From: Siphonodentalium dalli | Taxonomy: Eukaryota; Mollusca; Scaphopoda; Gadilida; Siphonodentaliidae | DNA: 64,000 bases | NCBI GenBank assembly: GCA_032622095.1 | Contig: CP136069.1 | Coordinates: 19,979,326-20,043,325, forward strand | Direction: 5' to 3' | Shown: piece after piece, positions 11,626-22,962 of the stretch | Numbering within the stretch: position 1 is the stretch's first letter | Layout: each line of letters starts with the position of its first letter | The notes under the pieces: model-generated | Databases searched by the model: none | Told to the model about the DNA's origin: nothing | Seen by the model: only the letters and a program-made list of their open reading frames with translations | Translations under genes and position numbers: made by a program

Positions 11626-11689
11626 ACGTCTTCGCCCCAGTCATGAATAGGGTATACTAGTACGTACATGTGTATTAAATCATGTAGAC

Positions 11690-12235
11690 ACAACTCATGC
11701 TTGAACTTGGGGCATAACTCAGTCAAAATCATGCGGACGAAACCCATATTCGAACTTGATCTGTCTTTTGCGATGGTAAACTAATATACCAAATTTGGTT
11801 CAGTTCACTTGATTCAATCTAAAGTTATTATCCGGAAACCGCAAATCAAGTAAAATCTAAGTCGAAAAAGGAACATAACTCAGTCAAAATTATGCGGACG
11901 AAACCCATATTCGAACTTGATCTGTATTTTGGAGTGGTAAACTAATATACCAAATTTAGTTCAGTTCACTTTATTCAATCTAAAGTTATCATCCGGAAAC
12001 CGCAAATCAGGTAAACTCTAAGTCGAAAATGGGGCACGACTTAGTCAAAATCATGCGGACGAAACCCATATTCGAACTTGATCTGCATTTTGTTGTGGTA
12101 AACTAACATACTAAATTTTGTTCAGTTCACTCGATGCAATCTAAAGTTATCGTCCGGAAACCAAAAGCGGACGGACGGACGACGGACGACAACTATTTCA
12201 CAAAATATGTTTCTCGAATATTTGATACAAATAAT
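11690..12235. repeat. Tandem ~161-bp repeat with GACGGA tail
   Basis: Three units are spaced 161 bp apart (ATGCGGACGAAACCCATATT at 11731, 11892 and 12053). Each holds GGCATAACTCAGTCAAAATC, CCAAATTTGGTTCAGTTCAC and TTATCATCCGGAAACC. The array ends in (GGAC)n near 12172-12195. It is the same family as 15887-16220 and 16854-17718. Its mobility class is unknown. Confidence 0.8.
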
Positions 12236-12239
12236 GGCT

Positions 12240-13475
12240 TTTCCTTGATATGCGCAGATTATTCGAAAACCACAAAATTGACAACTTTAGAAAAAATAAC
12301 GGTACTTTTTCTTAACAACATCAGTTTGTCCTAACAGCATCATAGCAATTCAGCAGGATCCAACCGCATCATAGCACATTTGCAGGACCACTTTGTCATG
12401 GGTGTGTACTGATTCTAAAAATGATCAAATGATTTATGTACAAATTGTGTCTAGGTCAAACCCTATGTTGACTGGACTAACTAACGCAAGAGAAAGAAAA
12501 GTCTTACCGTGTGATAGAAAATGTAAATATTCTTCGAATAGTCGGGATGGAAATGCCGCTCTGGTTTATATCAGTTGAATTTATATGAATTTTGGAGGGC
12601 GCGGTATCGTCTCTATACATATGGTGTTCGATAATATTTACTATTGACTCTTCGTTTGTTAACGGATCCATTCAATCACTTGCGGTTAGCCAACCCGCTA
12701 TCGGATCGCGTGTCGGGCATTCCCCTAAAATAACCCAGTGATAAAATGCATGCCAATTCGGCACGACACATATATAAACGCAATTCTATACAATATTGCG
12801 TGTGTACTTTTGCTTTGAATTAGTTTAATGCGTTTTAATCACAGGGGCCTGTAATATGACTATGACTATGACTCGAGACGGGAGTCCTCACATAAAATGT
12901 ATTGCTCGCATACTATTAGTACTATACTAGGCGGAGGGGTTGTTTTGTGTTGTTTTTATTTTGTTTGCTTTGGGTAAACGATAAATGGGAGTAAAATTCT
13001 TAGATTTTGTTGTTTTAATGAGTTACTGGTAATTAATAAGGTCCTCACATAAATTGTATGGCTAAATTAGAGCATTCGGATGCGCTCGGTTCAACCCACT
13101 CGGCGCAACTCAAGGGATACTATTAACGTAAACATACAATGTCGTACCAAAGTGTGTTCAAATAATTTAACGAGTTTCAGATATTGGGAGCTATCGATAC
13201 GCGACAGTTTCACGATAATTATCTAACGACGGGAAAGCTGGATAAAGTTGTGTGGACTATATATGTATGTGTGCATACATGTATCTGAGCTTGTAGTTAA
13301 ATTAAATTAAATGTATTATTCAAATTCATATGTACAACATCAAATATATATAACTTTTCTGTCAAAACCAAAGTGAGTGGTTCACCTCGGGGTATGTGGT
13401 TTCCGGGCGTTGTCGTTTTACGTGTATGCAAGAGGGATTCCAATGGCACTATTCTCATCAAGTTGATCAGTCCCA
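12240..13475. other. No gene recognised
   Basis: Unique-looking DNA with no convincing frame, RNA or repeat that I can identify. Two short frames near 12134-12578 start in repeat DNA and have no recognisable domain. Confidence 0.45.
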
Positions 13476-13736
13476 ATGGCAATTAGTATAATGGCATACC
13501 GCAGTGCTATTGGAATCCACGATCTTCGCAAATGCAAGCGTGAGGTACACATAACTCGATACACACATGGCTTCGTTATGAACTACAACACCATTCTTTT
13601 TTTGGCCGCCCTATCACTTATTATGTCGTCCGATGTGCATCCAAATACGGGTACAATTGATCGAAACTACGAAAATTCGTTAGCTATATTTCACTATAAT
13701 ATCAGGAGCATCCCAGCAAACATTCCGGCGCCGTAA
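13476..13736 (+). pseudogene. 5' fragment of a CR1-like retrotransposon ORF2
   Basis: The 86-residue frame contains a hydrophobic stretch, then SSDVHPNTG, a linker, and LAIFHYNIRSIPAN. In many CR1-like non-LTR elements the ORF2 product begins this way: a (S/G)D(I/V)HPNPG motif, then the first endonuclease (EEP/AP) strand with its catalytic asparagine (here in YNIRS). The rest of the endonuclease and the reverse transcriptase are missing. Homology stops at about 13722, where the CGGCACCG tandem repeat begins. The fragment differs from the 23.3-26.5 kb element, which lacks a DVHPNTG-type motif. A host origin is unlikely given the motif order. Confidence 0.65.
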
Positions 13737-14545
13737 CGGTACCAGTTCGGTGACTGCCACGGTACCGGGTTTACGGCACATTTCGGTGCCGTGCAGGTAC
13801 CGCTTTTGCACACCGGGTCGGTACCGAATCGGCACACTTTTTCGGCACCGAGAATACGGTACCAAACCGACACCAAATATTGCAGTACTTTATAATGCCC
13901 TGGTCATATCCAAGGAATTGATTAATTAGCAACCAAAATATGCCTCCAGTATTCTCACACCATGTATATAGGAAGAGCCGGTATCGATTCGGCATGTTTC
14001 GCCACCGAGAATACGGCACCGTTTCGTCACCGGGAATACGGCACCGAGTCGACACCATATTTGTCAGTACTTTAAAATGCCCTATATAATTGTCATACCC
14101 CAGGAATTGATAATATTAGCAACCAAATATATATATATATGTAGCCGGTATCGATTCGACATGTTTCGGTACCGAGAATACGGCACCGTTTCGGCACCGA
14201 GAATACGGTACCGAGTCGACACCATATTTTTCAGTACTTTAAAATGCCCAAAATAATTGTCATACCCCAGGAATTGATAATATTAGCAACCAAATATATA
14301 TATATATGTAGCCAGTATCGATTCGACATGTTTCGGTACCGAGAATACGGCACCGTTTCGGCACCGAGAATACGGTACCGAGTCGACACCATATTTGCAG
14401 TACTTTAAAATGACCTATGAAATTGTCATATCCCAGGAATTGATTAATTAGCAACATATACTCATGCAATATATAGAGAGCCCGGCATCGATCTGACATG
14501 TTTAGTCACCGAGAAGACGGCACCGGGCCGACACCAAATTAAATT
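13725..14545. repeat. Tandem array of ~166-182-bp units rich in CGGTACCG/CGGCACCG
   Basis: At least four units hold GGCACCGAGAATACGG, GAGTCGACACCATATTT, CAGTACTTTAAAATGCCC and CCAGGAATTGATAATATTAG. The CAGTAC landmark is at 13883, 14065, 14232 and 14398 (spacing 182, 167, 166). A (TA)n run of variable length sits in each central unit. The two middle units are nearly identical, suggesting recent amplification. Confidence 0.85.
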
Positions 14546-15886
14546 TGAACATAAAAATAAATCTCAAAAAACATGTTTATAGCCATTTCAGGATGAAACT
14601 ATAACAAAACAAAAAAAAATTGTAAAAAATTATTTAAAAAAATATTTTCTGACCATTTGAGGATCAAATGATATCAATAAGGTGAAATTATTTTTATTCA
14701 TAATTAAGTTGGGGGAATATCCAGTTGTCAGTTGTCACACTTAAGTTCTATATATCCGACATAGTTCATCATCGGGTAGCTGATGCTATATAGATATGCA
14801 CATTACGACAGTGTTGTAATTCTCAAAACAGCACAGTATTCTACATGGATATCACGATTACAATACCTGCAGAGCATTTCAACTACAATGTGGGAAGCCC
14901 ATTGATCCACACACATTAGTGCTACTGTAGCTGATGTGAAATTGGCTCCAGATTCATGGGGATTCTTTGGAATAGATACTAAATGAGAATAAACTTGTTT
15001 ATTATAATGTAATAAATAAAATAATACAGCTACCATATAACAATTAACAAAAAGAAAAGCATTCCAGACATCCAGAATTTCATATATTTATAACACGCCA
15101 ATCAGCCCTCGATGAATCGAAAACTTAAGTTAGTGACTCTCGACCAATCAGAATATGTTTTTCGGAGACAAATATTGAAAGTGAATTGCAAGTAAAAATG
15201 AATTAAGGCTTAAAATGAAATTATTGAACAAAACTTTTTTAAATTGTACTTTATAAAGTCACCATGTTTGGTTTTAACACCCCTAAATTACTATTTATTC
15301 TGCCTCGAGGGTTAAAAATAGATGATATTGAGTCGAGGAACCTACCCTTTAATGCGCAAACAATATCAACTAAAATTTACATGTATATGGGCATGTGTGA
15401 AAACTGTAAGATGAGTTAGGAAGATGCAATTAGCATGATTTAAAATTATACTCAGGATAATAAAAGATGACCAAATTTATCACCACAAAAAAAATTGACA
15501 GTATCTTGTGACAATTGGCATGATAGGTATATTAATTCCACATTCAGTAATCATGTTTTATGCATCCACATAGACAAGTTATAATAACCATGACGATCAT
15601 ATTTCACATAGAAGATGCTCTATTACATTTGTGACGACACATGTTTGGGAATTCCAGTTCGAACCAGCTACGACCATGTATGAAATGAATAAATTTCAAA
15701 AATTTCAATCTAAAAGCTTTGAAGTGTGGGTTCCTTGACTCAAATCTTATATTTGTTCACCTCTAAAGCATAAGAAATAGAAATTTGGGGTGTTAAATCA
15801 GACAGCACGTCTTTAAATATGATAAACCGTTTGAAAGTATTAAAGATAACCAAAGTTATTAATTGGACCCCAAAAATTTCTACGTT
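14546..15886. other. No gene recognised
   Basis: AT-rich DNA with no supported coding frame. The longest frames (about 77 codons) have no recognisable motifs. Confidence 0.45.
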
Positions 15887-16220
15887 AACAAGAGCACGCC
15901 GTCGGGGCTTGGCACAATAAGCCCGTTTCTGGAGTAGAGTGGGGCAAGGTTTAATTCATTTGTTTGAAGCCTTTGACTTAAGACGAAATAAAATCTAAGT
16001 CGAAAAAGTTATCATAATCTCAGTCAAAATCATGCGGACGAAACCCATGTTCGAACTTGATCTGTATTTTGGGGTGGTAAACTAATATGCCAAATTTGGT
16101 TCAGTTCACTTGATTCAATCTGAAGTTTTCATCCGGAAAACAAAAGCAGATGGACGGATGGATAGTGGACATACATTTACATAATACAACCACTTTTTCA
16201 AATGGATCTATAAAAGGTAT
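15887..16220 (+). repeat. Single-unit GACGGA-tailed repeat with head
   Basis: Begins AACAAGAGCACGCCGTCGGG, has one ~160-bp body unit (TCAAAATCATGCGGACGAAA at about 16024), and ends in a GGACGGATGGATAG tail followed by ACAACCACTTTTTCAAATGG. The same head, body and tail order appears at 16854-17718 with several body units. The element therefore has defined ends and a variable number of body repeats. Confidence 0.75.
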
Positions 16221-16235
16221 ATCCAACAAGCCTGC

Positions 16236-16622
16236 AAATAGTGTCTGTCTTTTGGAAAATGGGGTGCCCAGAGGGTGAATTCAGTAATGCTATCCCGCAC
16301 AGCGGTCAATCATCACAAAATTCACTCATTGGGGACCTCATTCTGCTTAGGCCTGGGAAGTATCTATTGTCTCAAATTATTGTTTTTAGTTACCGGGTAC
16401 TTTTTCCCTAATTTGCAGAAGATAAAATGCATAACTGTGGTGACTAAAGGGTGAAAATCAACAACTTCAACTGGGGAACGTCGATCTGATAGCAGTTGAG
16501 ACCTAAGTAGAATGAGGTTAACGGAGGGTGAATTTGGTGATGCTAGTCCACTATGTGCGATAGCATCATTAAATACACCCTTTGGGGGAACCTCATTTTG
16601 CAAATGACAGACACACTATTTA
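16236..16622. mobile_element. Nested-hairpin MITE, family A, copy 1
   Basis: Termini AAATAGTG..TCTGTC are inverted at both ends. Each half is itself a hairpin: GAGGGTGAATT..GTGATGCTA faces TAGC..CA..AAATTCACCCT, flanked by GG.CCTCATTCTGC. The second copy is at 38413-38836. No coding capacity. It follows directly on the GACGGA-tailed repeat. Confidence 0.75.
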
Positions 16623-16853
16623 CACTAATTATCAGATCAAAATTTACTTCACATAATTATTATGAAATCACATAATATAAGTTACATGTACTGTCAGCCA
16701 ATTCATATTGTTGATGTTCCTGTTTTGTTTTACTTCAAGCACTCTCACTGCTGCTGTTCTGAAATAGAAAGAAAATATGTCGAATGAAACCATTGTAATG
16801 ATCTGTTTATGAAGATTATCACAGTTAACGGCAGGGACTGGAGAACACTTTAT

Positions 16854-17718
16854 AACAAGAGCACGCCGTTTGGGACGTGGGCACAATACTCCCTGTCTGG
16901 AGTAAAGTGGGGCAAGGTTTAATTCATTCGTTTGAAACTTGGTTCAGTTCACTCGATTCAATCTAAAGTTATCATCCGAAATCTAAGTCGAAAAAGGGGC
17001 ATAACTCTGTCAAAATCATGAGGACGAAACCCATATTAGAACTTGATCTGTATTTTTGGATGTTAAACTAACATACCAAATTTGGTTCAGTTCACTCAAT
17101 TCAATCTAAAGTTATCATCCGGAAACTGCAAATCAGATAAAATCTAAGTCGAAAAAGGGGCATAACTAAGTCAAAATCATGCGGACAAAACCCATCTTCG
17201 CACTGATCTATGTTTTGGTGTGATAAACTAACAAACCAAATTTCGTTCAGTTCACTCAATTCAATCTAAAGTTATCACCCGGAAACTGCAAATCAGATAA
17301 AATCTAAGTCGAAAAAGGGGCATAACTAAGTCAAAATCATGCGGACAAAACCCATCTTCGCACTGATCTATGTTTTGGTGTGATAAACTAACAAACCAAA
17401 TTTGGTTCAGTTCACTCAATTCAATCTAAAGTTATCACCCGGAAACTGCAAATCAGGTGAAATCTAGGTCGAAAAAGGGCATACCCGGTAACTCAGTCAA
17501 AATCATGTGGCGGACAATACCCATTTTCCAACTTGATCTGTATTTTGGTGAGGTAAACTAACATACCAAATTTGGTTCAGTTCACTCGGTTCATCTAAAT
17601 CTATCATCCGAAAACCAAATACGGACGGATGGATGGACGGACGGACGGATGGACGGACGAACGGATGGACGGACAACCCATTTCCATAATACGACCTTTT
17701 TTTCAAAAGGGCGTATAA
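16854..17718 (+). repeat. Multi-unit GACGGA-tailed repeat with head
   Basis: The head AACAAGAGCACGCCGTTTGG is followed by four body units (landmark at 17018, 17179, 17339 and about 17504). The units near 17160-17310 and 17320-17470 are nearly identical. The tail is GGACGGAT repeats at 17630-17675, then TTCCATAATACGACC. Frames through it are artefacts. Confidence 0.8.
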
Positions 17719-17719
17719 A

Positions 17720-18365
17720 AAACAACTAATGAAATGCCAGTGAGAAAGAACTTTAGTTTGGTACGTGAGAGATTGGAACAGGGAATGAAGTGATAATAAG
17801 GATCAGCAAAGACATACAATATCAATGGTCAATCTGAAACCAAATTTGAACTTTCTCAAATGTAGACTAAAATGTGGATAATGTCCGGTTGGGACAATAC
17901 ACCATAAATAATTGCATCAGTTGCCCGCGGCCATTATTTCCCCAAATTCCCTGATTTCATTAAATCAAGTATGACCGACACATTTTTAGACATTGCAGTT
18001 GAAATGCATGAGTGTATAATAATTGTTTGAACACAAGTTACCAATCACCATAATGAATCTGAACTGGTAAATAGGTCTGTTCGATTTCAATTGGATAGAT
18101 GTTTGTATAAAAATATACCACAATTATTTTGTACTAATTAAAACTTTCCTGACAAATAGAACACAAATGAAGAGGTTCCTGAGAAACTGGAAAATGACAA
18201 TATATGGTCTTAAAGATGAACTAACTTATTATTTGTTTCAATGTTATTTATTAGTTGCGAACTATGCTTCTAAATGTGCATCCATGTTTATTTAACATTA
18301 AACATTTATGATGTTATGATATAGCGATTTTAATGTTTACGTTTGTTTCCAGTTACTTCTCAAAG
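17720..18365. other. No gene recognised
   Basis: AT-rich, without a supported frame or repeat. Confidence 0.45.
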
Positions 18366-18367
18366 TA

Positions 18368-18580
18368 CAGTAATGCCCAAAGTAATTGACCTCTTAACCA
18401 AAGCAGAATTATGGGTAACTATTCAGCATTTAGTTGGAAATATGGCTTGTTGCCATTCACCGGCAAGCTCTCAGCGAGAGCTTTCCGATGAATGGCAATA
18501 AGCTATATTTCCAACTACATCCTGAAAAGCTACCCATAATACTGCTTTGGTTAAGAGTTCGATTACTTTGGGCATTACTG
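18368..18580. mobile_element. Foldback MITE with TA target duplication (Tc1/mariner-like)
   Basis: The element is almost wholly palindromic. CAGTAATGCCCAAAGTAATT at the left faces its complement at the right. The next arm parts (TTAACCAAAGCAG, ATGGGTA, TTAGTTGGAAATAT, TTGCCATTCA) also match in inverted order, with the turn at about 18475. It is flanked on both sides by TA, and the CAGT..ACTG ends fit a Tc1/mariner-type transposase. No coding. Confidence 0.85.
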
Positions 18581-18584
18581 TATC

Positions 18585-21575
18585 TCCATTGAATCAATGA
18601 GTATAGATTTTGGAATAATGAGTATAAAATCAGATAATTCTGACGGATGTATATAAATGCCCTCAGTTTACATGACATTGATATTAAAATGAGCTGTCTT
18701 GTAAGAAACTCCTTACTGCGATGATGTCACATATGGCCCACCATCGACCATTTTGTCTATGATTTTTTAGATATTTCAGTCAAATTAAAGATACTGGCTT
18801 AGTATATTGCGACATAATTTTTGCATTTTTGTTTCTTAGGAACCTAAATAGATGCATTGAGTCGAAAAACTAAAAAAAAATGAATTATGAATTCACAACG
18901 AATGGAATGAGGTAAAATGTTTGAACCTGTGTTCTACATACCAAATGATTTGGATTCACTGAGTTTTTTTTCCTGGTGTCACACGAATCTCAAGAGTCAT
19001 TTTCCGACAATCTTCAAGTTCCTGAATATCGCATCTGTCAGATAAGATTTTGTTGGATCCTTCTTGCTCCTCCTTAGATTAAAATTGTTCAAACATTAAT
19101 AATATGGAGATGATATAAGGTGAGCATCATTTAAATGAATCAGCTGTTTGTTCTTAATTAATTTACTAATAAATCCAAATAGGGCCCTGCGAACCTTAAA
19201 TTTTAGGTCGAACCGAACATTGAAACCGAATCATCGTCTCGGTTTCGAATCGAACCGAACCTCAAATCAAAACACCGACCTTGTTGTCGTAGACTCAGGA
19301 TAGAGTGCACAATCAGAAATGTCAGTGGACATTATTATAGTAAAATCAACGGTTATTTAATTAATGCCCATCTACACAGCTATAAGATAACTATACAACA
19401 AAGAATTATTTTATATTGGACATGGGTAGTCTATTTATTAGTCCGCGACTTTGGTTTCAAATCTACGCATTTTGTGTTCTGATATTTTATGTTTTTGCAA
19501 GCGAATTCGATTTTTTATCTGTAAAGTAACATACATGTACATGGGGTCCCAAAATCAGCACTGAGCAGGTGGGGATTTTATCTTGTGAATAAATTAAGTA
19601 CCCGTACGACATATTATTATTGTAATGTCAACACTCGGTAACTATTAACAGACTCGTCAATATATAACTGTGACGACAAAGATTAAAGCGTGCAGGGGTC
19701 AATACTATGAAACTTTTTCTTTGTAAGAATCTACAATTGTTTGTAAGAAATAACAATTTATAATTCCGCCAATACTATGAACCTACGATTACAAACATAA
19801 ATCACAAATAGTACGTGTTCTTTGTATTTACAAATATCTCCAATCACAAAGAATGTTCGAGTACTATGAAACATAATTTTTCAGTTTTCGCACCCTTAAC
19901 CCGGATAATATAAATATATGATACGCAGGGACGTAGCGACAAGGGGTCGATTCACCCCATCGTGAAAATATTTTGTCAGCTGGAAATTTCAAGTACAACC
20001 CACATGGACGTCGCGACAAGGGGATTTGGTTATGTTTCTCGCTCCAAACATTTTATCAACACGTTCAACAGCTGGAAATTTGATACCTGAAACAACATGA
20101 ATTGGAAATTTTACAACAACAATAGGTTGAACTTGTTCTGTTATTTTGTTTTTTCCAACAATTTATTTTGTTTTAGACCAACATTTGCATATTTACCTCC
20201 TTTGGTCAAAAGTTTGGATTGATATGGCCTATATTTAGAAATTGTCTAACCTTATGGGGTGTCAGCTTGGATGTGATGTAGCAGTATGTGTTCCTTGTAA
20301 CTACTGAAATTACCCAATTTATTGAAAGTTACAACGTTAAGAACTTGTCTAGATGGTCTATATAGGGTGTCAAACATAAATTGTCGATTTTCACATCCTT
20401 AAACCAGAGCAAATAACCATCTGATTCGCAGGGATGTAGCCCCCCCCCCCCTTATGAAAATGTGTCATCAATGCAAATCTCATAAACAGGGACATGGCGA
20501 TAGTGGTCTTGGTAAAACGATGCCTGGCACATTACAGCTGTTCAGAATAGGAAGGGGCGGGTAGCCGCCAAATCGTATGAGTCACAACATCTCTGACAAA
20601 AGTTAGTGATTAATACAAATAGTGACTGATACTTGCGGATTATAGCCAACATTAGCATGTAACATGTAACATGTACTTACCATAATCAATGATATATCCA
20701 AGAATGGATACAAATGACGCGTGTTCCCAATGTGAGTATTATTTTTCGCTCAAGAATGCATTGCGAGGTAAATGATACCCATGTTCATGGGCGGATTATC
20801 CTTTGAGTTTCAATTGTCGACGCGAATGCATTTGGTCACGGTAAAGGACACGAATACGAAGATGCAAGCACAGTTTTCATAAATGACTAGAGCATAAATG
20901 CAGTGACGTGGCAAGATGCACTCTTCGATGCGCCAACGTCGATATCCAACTGTACCCCCACCCCTCAATTATAAACTTCTATTTCTGTGAAATGTAATTG
21001 TTTAACCCGGTTGGCTTCTGATTTTCAAGCTGTAACAGTAAGTTGTGCACCCCGCCCCTTGGATTTGACATATTTACTAAATATGACTAACTTAGTGTTA
21101 GTCACAAACATTTTGAGTAACTTTGGTCAATTATTGGAATTATTTGCACATAATTCAGCAACTTTAATTTACGCCTTCCAATTGACTAAGAAAAGTCCCC
21201 ATTTCTTAGTCGTTATGACTAACATCACCCTAGTAATTTTGATTAATGTTATGCCTCTGTCATGTTGGCTGAACTAAGTCAGTCATCCTGAGGAAAAACG
21301 TTTGACTAACATATGTTAGTCATATTGACTAAGTTGTGTTATCAGCGTAGAAAAATTAAAATACTTTCCTCTTGATATACGATTCCATCGTTATGTGGAA
21401 TTTATAGGCATTTTTTTGTTCAAAGGGTGCATATGGAAATTATGCGTCGCCAAACTGAGCCCATATAGCCACGTCCCTATCTAGATATATTATAAGATAT
21501 CGGAGCAGTTTGAAATTATAAAATGACACTCCTATATATTGGTTAGGTTTAATAGGGTTTATCGTCGTTCTAGCC
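18585..21575. other. No gene recognised; scattered motifs
   Basis: No convincing gene. Holds a C-run near 20440, a region at 19195-19275 with repeated AACCGAA/TTCGGTT motifs, and a cluster of TGACTAA/TTAGTCA motifs at 21075-21340. The 96-codon frame at 20987-21277 overlaps that cluster and has no recognisable domain. Confidence 0.4.
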
Positions 21576-21582
21576 GCTAGGC

Positions 21583-21832
21583 CACACACGACGTTGTCAA
21601 TTTTACGGGTGGAGGAAAGACCACGCAGAGGCTTGATTTCACCGAGTAATCGTCCCACTGCGTGTAGAAACCACCGACCCCCGGAAAGCAACTGACAAAC
21701 TTGCCCAGATACACGATTCCGGTCACCCTCCATATGACGGGGTTAGAACCAGCTTCGTCAGCGCTGGACGGCCTGTAACGATGTAATGCACCTGGCATTC
21801 TACCGACTGGCACTCTACCGCACCACTCCTAA
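21583..21832 (-). mobile_element. tRNA-derived SINE, copy 1
   Basis: Read on the minus strand it has a box-A-like GGTAGAATGCCAGG (about 21791-21808) and a box-B-like GGTTCTAACCCC (about 21739-21750, diverged). Then come GTGTATCTGGGCAAGTTTGT, GTCGGTGGTTTCTACAC and TTTCCTCCACCCGTAAAATT. The plus-strand copy at 58431-58697 has the same order with a better box B, which supports a pol III promoter and SINE nature. Confidence 0.75.
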
Positions 21833-22689
21833 AACCGAGACCATTAGCACGTCCCTGCTTCGATACACCCCCTCCAGATAAAATGGAGCCAACAAGAATC
21901 TAATTTAGCAGCAAAGATTTTAATAAATTACTTACAAGATTTTTGAACATGGCTGTTGTCTGTAATGTAGCCTCCGATTCTGCAACCGCATCATCAGTAC
22001 CAAGGGGTAATGCCAACAACACCTCATTGGCTGCAGACTGGAACAGAACACATAAACGGGTCAACATTCCGTATTTTGGGGCCACGTACTGGTATGGGTG
22101 CTATTATTTTGTTCTATTTTATTTAGATATTAAATGAGTCGCGAAATAGAGATACGATAACATTCTAAGTACAGTTACATGTATGACCAATTACCACATT
22201 GTTTTTTAACTTCTTCTGGAATGCAGTACGGTATATGACAAATAAAGAATTCAGGATCAGACTGCCGATCAGAAGTTAAGAATGAGTCTAAATTAGTGAT
22301 GGCCTACCCAATATGAATATTTCAAAAGAGAATATGACATTTGTGACAGTTGGCCAAGCAGTATGTAAGCATTGGAACTTCTGCATCTACCAGTAGGCAG
22401 TAGGCTTAAAGATACGGGTGGCATTGGCGGTGGTATGCTGTTAACATATTCACCTCAATCAAAAACTGCCATAAACAGAAGGAATAGTAAGATATCGACA
22501 GACTTTGTTCTTATGCCGATCAGAAATATGGCATAAACAGTATGTTATTTTTCAACCCCCCCCCCCCCGTTATGTAAACAAAAGCAAAAAACACTACGTT
22601 TCCTGAATTTTGTTTAGATCCGGATATGGTAAACATAAAGAGCGTTATTTGTTACTGTTTTCCTGATATGGTACATCAGGGTTTCCGTT

Positions 22690-22962
22690 AGTACGGCACA
22701 GCGTCCGTAGACGGCCTCATTCCCCTCGCAGATGATCTGTTTGATTCATACATGTACCAAAAGTCAGCAGCAATACAGCAATATGTCATAACAAATTTGG
22801 GCTGCAACGCGAGTTCGGGGGTTAAACAGAATACTGGTGAAAAAGCGGTCCATTGAGCACAGTGTGTTACGGTACATCATAACCCTTTGAAATCAAAGCG
22901 CCAAAACTGCAACGTAATGTTTGATGTACATTGGAATAGCGACGTTACCGTATATACAGCGT
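22690..22962 (+). repeat. Dispersed repeat R, copy 1 (interrupted by the retrotransposon)
   Basis: Matches 33510-33818, with shared stretches such as TCGCAGATGATCTGTTTGAT, AACAGAATACTGGT and CCCTTTGAAATCAAAGCGCC. This copy stops at TATACAGCG, where the (TAGGA)n tail of the minus-strand retrotransposon begins. The other copy continues TGATAAATGTCGCGG. Confidence 0.75.

Noticed and set aside
17503-17706. Minus frame reading SVHPFVRPSVRPSIHPSV
   Set aside because: It is a translation of the GGACGGAT microsatellite tail.
21440-21733. 97-codon minus frame
   Set aside because: It overlaps the tRNA-derived SINE and has no protein motif.
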